From contig NZ_CP117416.1 of assembly GCF_028606985.1 (NCBI RefSeq), forward strand, positions 3,138,001 through 3,202,000: a stretch of 64,000 nt of DNA, in the 5' to 3' direction. The translations under genes and the position numbers were made by a program. Every line of letters starts with the position of its first letter. Within the stretch, counting starts at the first letter, position 1. This document shows, in pieces, positions 60,925-64,000 of the stretch. The notes below the pieces were generated by a model. The model made no database searches. It was not told the origin of the DNA and saw only the letters and a program-made list of their open reading frames with translations. This stretch comes from Paenibacillus kyungheensis (lineage in GTDB: Bacteria; Bacillota; Bacilli; Paenibacillales; Paenibacillaceae).

Positions 60925-62291
60925 GAGTGCCCACCTTTCTCAGCCTTATTGTCAGGATGGTCTTTGAGCCACTTCTCGATCTCTACTTCAGCAGGATTGT
61001 TATTGAATAGTCGTCGTAATACCAGAACACATATTGTGCCAAGTACAATATAAAGAAGTAAGAAAACAAAAAACAAAATGCGGACACTTGGCGAAGATGT
61101 TGCCGCTTCTTCTACACGTATATACCCCCGAATAATCCACGGCTGTCTTCCTAGTTCTGCATAGAACCAACCCATTTCAACAGCTAAAAAGGCAAGCGGC
61201 GCAGATAGTGCAACCATACGAAGCATCCATTTATTAAGGTTAAGCTCCTTGCGCTTCTTCAAGAACAGCAATAGAAAATATAGACTGGATACGGCAAGCA
61301 ATGTAAATCCAATTCCCGCCATTGCATCAAACAAATAATGGACAAGTAGTGGTGGACGTTCATCCAAAGGGAATTCATTCAGTCCTGTAACTTCTGCATT
61401 AAAGTCACCGAATGCTAGAAAACTAAGTACTTTCGGCAAGTGAAGTGCGCCTATTACTTCATGCTCTGCATTCAACCATCCCAACAGAATCAAGTCTGCT
61501 CCACGTTCAGTTTCAAAATGCCATTCTGCCGCAGCAAGTTTCTCCGGTTGATGTTCTGCCAGAAATTTAGCTGACACGTCGCCAGCTAATGTATTGAATA
61601 GACTGAATAACAACACCACTGCCATCATCAGATTTAAGCCTTTTTTGTGATAAGCAGATACACCTTTTCTCAACATAGCAAAAGCAGCAATTCCGGCTAA
61701 TAATGCCGCACCTGTAAGATAAGCTGAACTCAGTACATGGAATACTTTAGAAAATGTCGCTGTATTGAGCATCGCTTGTACAGGATTTATAGCTACAAAT
61801 TGCCCTGCCTCCATTAGAAATCCTCCCGGTGTATTCATAAATCCATTGACTGTTGTAATAAATACAGCCGACATTCCAGCTCCAGCCACAATCGGAATCG
61901 TTAATAACCAGTGTAAATATGGATTTTTGAATCGATCCCATGTATACAAATAAATTCCTAAAAAGATCGCTTCAAAAAAGAACGCAAATACCTCCATAAA
62001 TAAAGGCAATGCAATCACATTTCCAGCTAATTTCATAAAATTAGGCCACACAAGAGCCAGTTGTAGAGAGATTGCTGTACCTGTTACTACACCGACTGCA
62101 ACAGAAATCACAAATCCTCTTGACCATCTTTTTGCCATAAGTATGTAGTGATGATCTTTTTTGCGAATACCGATCAACTCCGCTATAGCGATCATTAATG
62201 GAATGCCGACACCCAACGTTGCAAAAATAACGTGAAACCCAAGTGTCAGCCCTGTTACAAGCCTGCTCCATAACACCGTATCGATCTCCAT
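60921..62291 (-). CDS. cydA: Cytochrome bd oxidase subunit I
   Basis: 456 residues, nine membrane helices. Family features: WSRLVTGLTLGFHVIFATLG at the N-terminus (heme ligand His), WSRGFVISVAVGVVTGTAIS, and the hallmark GRQPWIIRGYIR. The Q-loop is of the short type usual for Firmicutes. It carries hemes b558, b595 and d. Likely start ATG at 62291 with AAAGGGG upstream. Controlled by the region 62292-62632, which holds a 29-bp dyad. Confidence 0.95.
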   Translation of the reverse strand: MEIDTVLWSRLVTGLTLGFHVIFATLGVGIPLMIAIAELIGIRKKDHHYILMAKRWSRGFVISVAVGVVTGTAISLQLALVWPNFMKLAGNVIALPLFMEVFAFFFEAIFLGIYLYTWDRFKNPYLHWLLTIPIVAGAGMSAVFITTVNGFMNTPGGFLMEAGQFVAINPVQAMLNTATFSKVFHVLSSAYLTGAALLAGIAAFAMLRKGVSAYHKKGLNLMMAVVLLFSLFNTLAGDVSAKFLAEHQPEKLAAAEWHFETERGADLILLGWLNAEHEVIGALHLPKVLSFLAFGDFNAEVTGLNEFPLDERPPLLVHYLFDAMAGIGFTLLAVSSLYFLLLFLKKRKELNLNKWMLRMVALSAPLAFLAVEMGWFYAELGRQPWIIRGYIRVEEAATSSPSVRILFFVFLLLYIVLGTICVLVLRRLFNNNPAEVEIEKWLKDHPDNKAEKGGHS

Positions 62292-62359
62292 CTTTATCGT
62301 TGTCCCCTTTCATCTTGCAGAATAGATCAAGTTACTATATCCATAGATATTTAAAATTT

Positions 62360-62388
62360 ATTGTATTCTAATTTTGACCCAATACAAT
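62360..62388. promoter_or_regulatory. Inverted repeat in the cydA leader region
   Basis: ATTGTATT and AATACAAT face each other across 13 bases, 69-97 bases upstream of cydA. It does not match a Rex box (TTGTGA...TCACAA), which is the usual regulator in Firmicutes, so its binding protein is open. Confidence 0.35.
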
Positions 62389-62556
62389 CGCAGTCACATT
62401 TTTGTCCTTAATCGTTCCAAGAAGAATCATATCTTTCTGACAAGTTGGTGAAAAGTAAGAAAAAGACTCGAACGGGCTATTGCGTTATTTTCTCTATCCC
62501 CGTATACATACCGATCAGTTCAGCCTTAGATAACAACATTTGAATGATAAAAAAAC

Positions 62557-62584
62557 AAAAAAAGCCGCTATAATAGCGACTTTG
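62557..62584 (-). terminator. Second terminator-like hairpin between hmo and cydA
   Basis: On the minus strand AGTCGCTA pairs with TAGCGGCT around TTA, then TTTTTTTG. It lies about 50 bases beyond the monooxygenase terminator, with no coding sequence between. It might be a leader attenuator for cydABDC or a back-up terminator. Confidence 0.6.
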
Positions 62585-62632
62585 TCTGTAGATAGAGTAT
62601 ATTTAAAAAGCTTAGTGTACTGATCTTTTGAT

Positions 62633-62675
62633 CAAAAAAGGATGGACTACTTATAGGTAGCTCATCCTTTTTGTG
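62633..62675 (-). terminator. Terminator of the heme monooxygenase gene
   Basis: AAAAAGGATG and CATCCTTTTT pair, with GACTAC/GTAG extending the stem. T run on the minus strand. 35 bases past the stop. Confidence 0.85.
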
Positions 62676-62709
62676 TATCATTTTATTCTATGATCATAGT
62701 TATTGATGG

Positions 62710-63030
62710 TTATTCTTTACCTTTTTTAATCGCTTTGATATCATATTTCCCGTTTGTAGAGTTAATGATATAGTCAGGTTTGGGTTGACCTGCTTTTTGG
62801 CGATGCCCTTGAATATGAGCATCACTTTTCTCCCAGTTCTTCCATGCTTCTTCAGACTCCCAGCGGAATAAAAGCACAACTTCTTCTTCCCCTTTACGAG
62901 TCTGCTTAACCAAAATCGTCAAATCGACAAAACCAGGCTGTTCTTCCAAAATACCAGGTTGGTTAAAACGCTCTACCACTTGATTGGCGTTACCTTCTGT
63001 TACTGTGATACTACGCATAATAGCAAACAT
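62710..63030 (-). CDS. IsdG/HmoA-like heme monooxygenase
   Basis: 106 residues from the ATG with GAAGGAGG 7 bases upstream. Dimeric alpha-beta barrel (ABM) fold: MFAIMRSITVTEGNANQVVE at the start, then FRWESEEAWKNWEKSDAHIQ with Trp66 and His76 in the places of the IsdG catalytic Trp and heme-ligand His. It should open heme and release iron. The gene is driven by a perfect-looking Fur-controlled promoter, which supports an iron role over an antibiotic one. Confidence 0.9.
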   Translation of the reverse strand: MFAIMRSITVTEGNANQVVERFNQPGILEEQPGFVDLTILVKQTRKGEEEVVLLFRWESEEAWKNWEKSDAHIQGHRQKAGQPKPDYIINSTNGKYDIKAIKKGKE

Positions 63031-63064
63031 AGCCAAGCCTCCTTCAAAATCTGTATCTTACACT

Positions 63065-63094
63065 ATTATAAATGATAATCATTATCATTGTCAA
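63065..63094 (-). promoter_or_regulatory. Sigma-A promoter with embedded Fur box
   Basis: On the minus strand TTGACA (63089-63094), 18-bp spacer, TATAAT (63065-63070), both exact consensus. The spacer holds TGATAATGATTATCA (63073-63087), the full 7-1-7 Fur palindrome. It lies 35 bases upstream of the heme monooxygenase start, so iron-loaded Fur would block polymerase. Confidence 0.92.
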
Positions 63095-63221
63095 AACAAC
63101 TATAGCCACACCTATTATATTCATAATCTGTTCTCTATAAGACAGACAAAACTGCGCACAAAATGACCGGATAGAGCGATTGCTTTCCTTTATAATAAAC
63201 AGCAAGGAGTGAACAATAACG

Positions 63222-64000
63222 ATGAACTGGATAACCTCTTTACAGACAGCTATTCACTATATGGAAGAACATTTGTTAGAGCCGATAACGATCGAACAAA
63301 TTGCTGCTCAAGCGCATCTGTCCCCTTTTTATTTTCAACGTAACTTTTCGTTGTTAACGGATACCACAGTGGCAGAATATTTGAGACGTAGACGATTAAC
63401 ATTGGCTGCACATGAACTTCTACATAGTGAGCACAAAATTATTGAGCTTGCGCATAAATATGGATACGATACACCGGAATCTTTTTCCAAAGCTTTCCGC
63501 AGGCAACATGGGATTGCACCTAGTGAAGCACGCAAACACAGTAGTTCACTCAAGTCTTTCAATCGCTTAACGATTCAAGTCAATATTAAAGGAGCGGAAC
63601 CGATGAATTATAAAATAATCGAACATCCTGCATTTTCATTAGTCGGCATCAAGCAAACATTCTCTTATGAAAATGGTGAGAATCTGCGCGACATCCCTAA
63701 AATGTGGGACAAAGCGTATCATGAAGGTGTAGAAGATCGTTTATTTGAACTGAACAACGGTACTCTAAAAGGATTACTAGGAGTCTGTGTAGATCAGACT
63801 GAACTGCAATCTAATCAAATGGAGTATTGGATTGCTACGGCTTACGATGGGGAGATTTCTGAAGGATTATCAAGCTTACACATTCCTGCTTCCAAATGGA
63901 GTGTATTTGAAGTAGAAGGCCCGATGCCATCTAGTATGCAAAAAGTCTGGAAGCAGATTATCTCCGAATGGTTTCCTTCTAATGCTTATGAACATGCGTA
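63222..64000 (+). CDS. AraC-family regulator with GyrI-like domain (3' end outside window)
   Basis: At least 259 codons, cut off by the window edge. ATG with AAGGAGTG upstream. The N-terminal AraC double helix-turn-helix is plain: EPITIEQIAAQAHLSPFYFQ and KYGYDTPESFSKAFRRQHGI. From about residue 120 a GyrI-like/effector-binding domain begins (MNYKIIEHPAFSLVGIKQTF, later FEVEGPMPSSMQKVWKQI). Such proteins sense drugs or toxic small molecules. It is divergent from the Fur-controlled gene. Confidence 0.88.
   Translation, partial: MNWITSLQTAIHYMEEHLLEPITIEQIAAQAHLSPFYFQRNFSLLTDTTVAEYLRRRRLTLAAHELLHSEHKIIELAHKYGYDTPESFSKAFRRQHGIAPSEARKHSSSLKSFNRLTIQVNIKGAEPMNYKIIEHPAFSLVGIKQTFSYENGENLRDIPKMWDKAYHEGVEDRLFELNNGTLKGLLGVCVDQTELQSNQMEYWIATAYDGEISEGLSSLHIPASKWSVFEVEGPMPSSMQKVWKQIISEWFPSNAYEHA

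Noticed and set aside
62292-62632. Rex operator before cydA
   Set aside because: I looked for TTGTGA...TCACAA on both strands. Only a partial half (TTGGTGAA near 62450) is present, which is not enough to call.
1-64000. CRISPR arrays, tRNA or rRNA genes, insertion sequences, phage genes
   Set aside because: No regularly spaced repeats with unique spacers, no tRNA cloverleaf or rRNA sequence and no transposase or integrase motifs were seen on either strand.

Overview
The window looks like a chromosomal segment of a low-GC Gram-positive bacterium, most likely Paenibacillus or a close relative. Support comes from the paired YesM/YesN-type two-component systems next to LplB/YtcP-type and MalFG-type sugar ABC importers, a T-box leader, adaA/adaB organisation, cydABDC, strong AGGAGG ribosome sites and a textbook Fur box. 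There is no rRNA, tRNA, CRISPR array, transposase or phage module, and few marks of recent transfer apart from a rearranged, AT-rich patch at about 50.4-53.9 kb.

Region 1 (1-22 kb) is a carbohydrate-use locus, nearly all on the minus strand. It has a three-gene importer (two permeases and a 584-residue lipoprotein binding protein). It also has a long glycosidase run: a secreted clan-A hydrolase with tandem C-terminal modules, a GH2 enzyme, a GH106-like enzyme and a DUF4038 enzyme. This run leads into YesN and YesM and a small colicin-type immunity protein. Arrays of direct repeats with a 21-bp period lie upstream of both the importer operon and the glycosidase operon and appear nowhere else I looked. 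That points to one AraC-type regulator, probably the local YesN, controlling both. An SDR/TetR divergent pair sits between the two operons.

Region 2 (22-35.5 kb) starts with a T-box riboswitch whose specifier reads as GCC (alanine), ahead of a class I aminotransferase. A saccharopine-dehydrogenase-like operon and a LuxR regulator follow. Next comes a second sugar operon: a 327-residue protein of unknown function, YesN, YesM, a binding protein and two permeases. An aldo/keto reductase and a macrodomain protein close the region.

Region 3 (35.5-44.7 kb) holds a polysaccharide deacetylase, an alkylation-repair cluster (adaA, adaB and an AlkD-like glycosylase that seems to start at ATT), a YceI protein beside an OmpR/HK pair, an Excalibur protein, and a compact ADP-ribose cluster (NrtR-like Nudix regulator, NADAR protein, microbial PARG). 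With the macrodomain protein and NudC, five NAD/ADP-ribose enzymes lie within about 17 kb.

Region 4 (44.8-56.3 kb) holds a TetR regulator with a recognisable GAACGATC operator repeated in front of two SDR genes, plus quinone-oxidoreductase-like enzymes, a GNAT protein and several very small membrane proteins. Broken duplicate copies of a nucleotidyltransferase-Nudix gene pair also lie here. Region 5 (56.3-64 kb) is the cytochrome bd operon cydABDC, a Fur-controlled heme monooxygenase and the start of an AraC/GyrI-like regulator cut off by the window edge.
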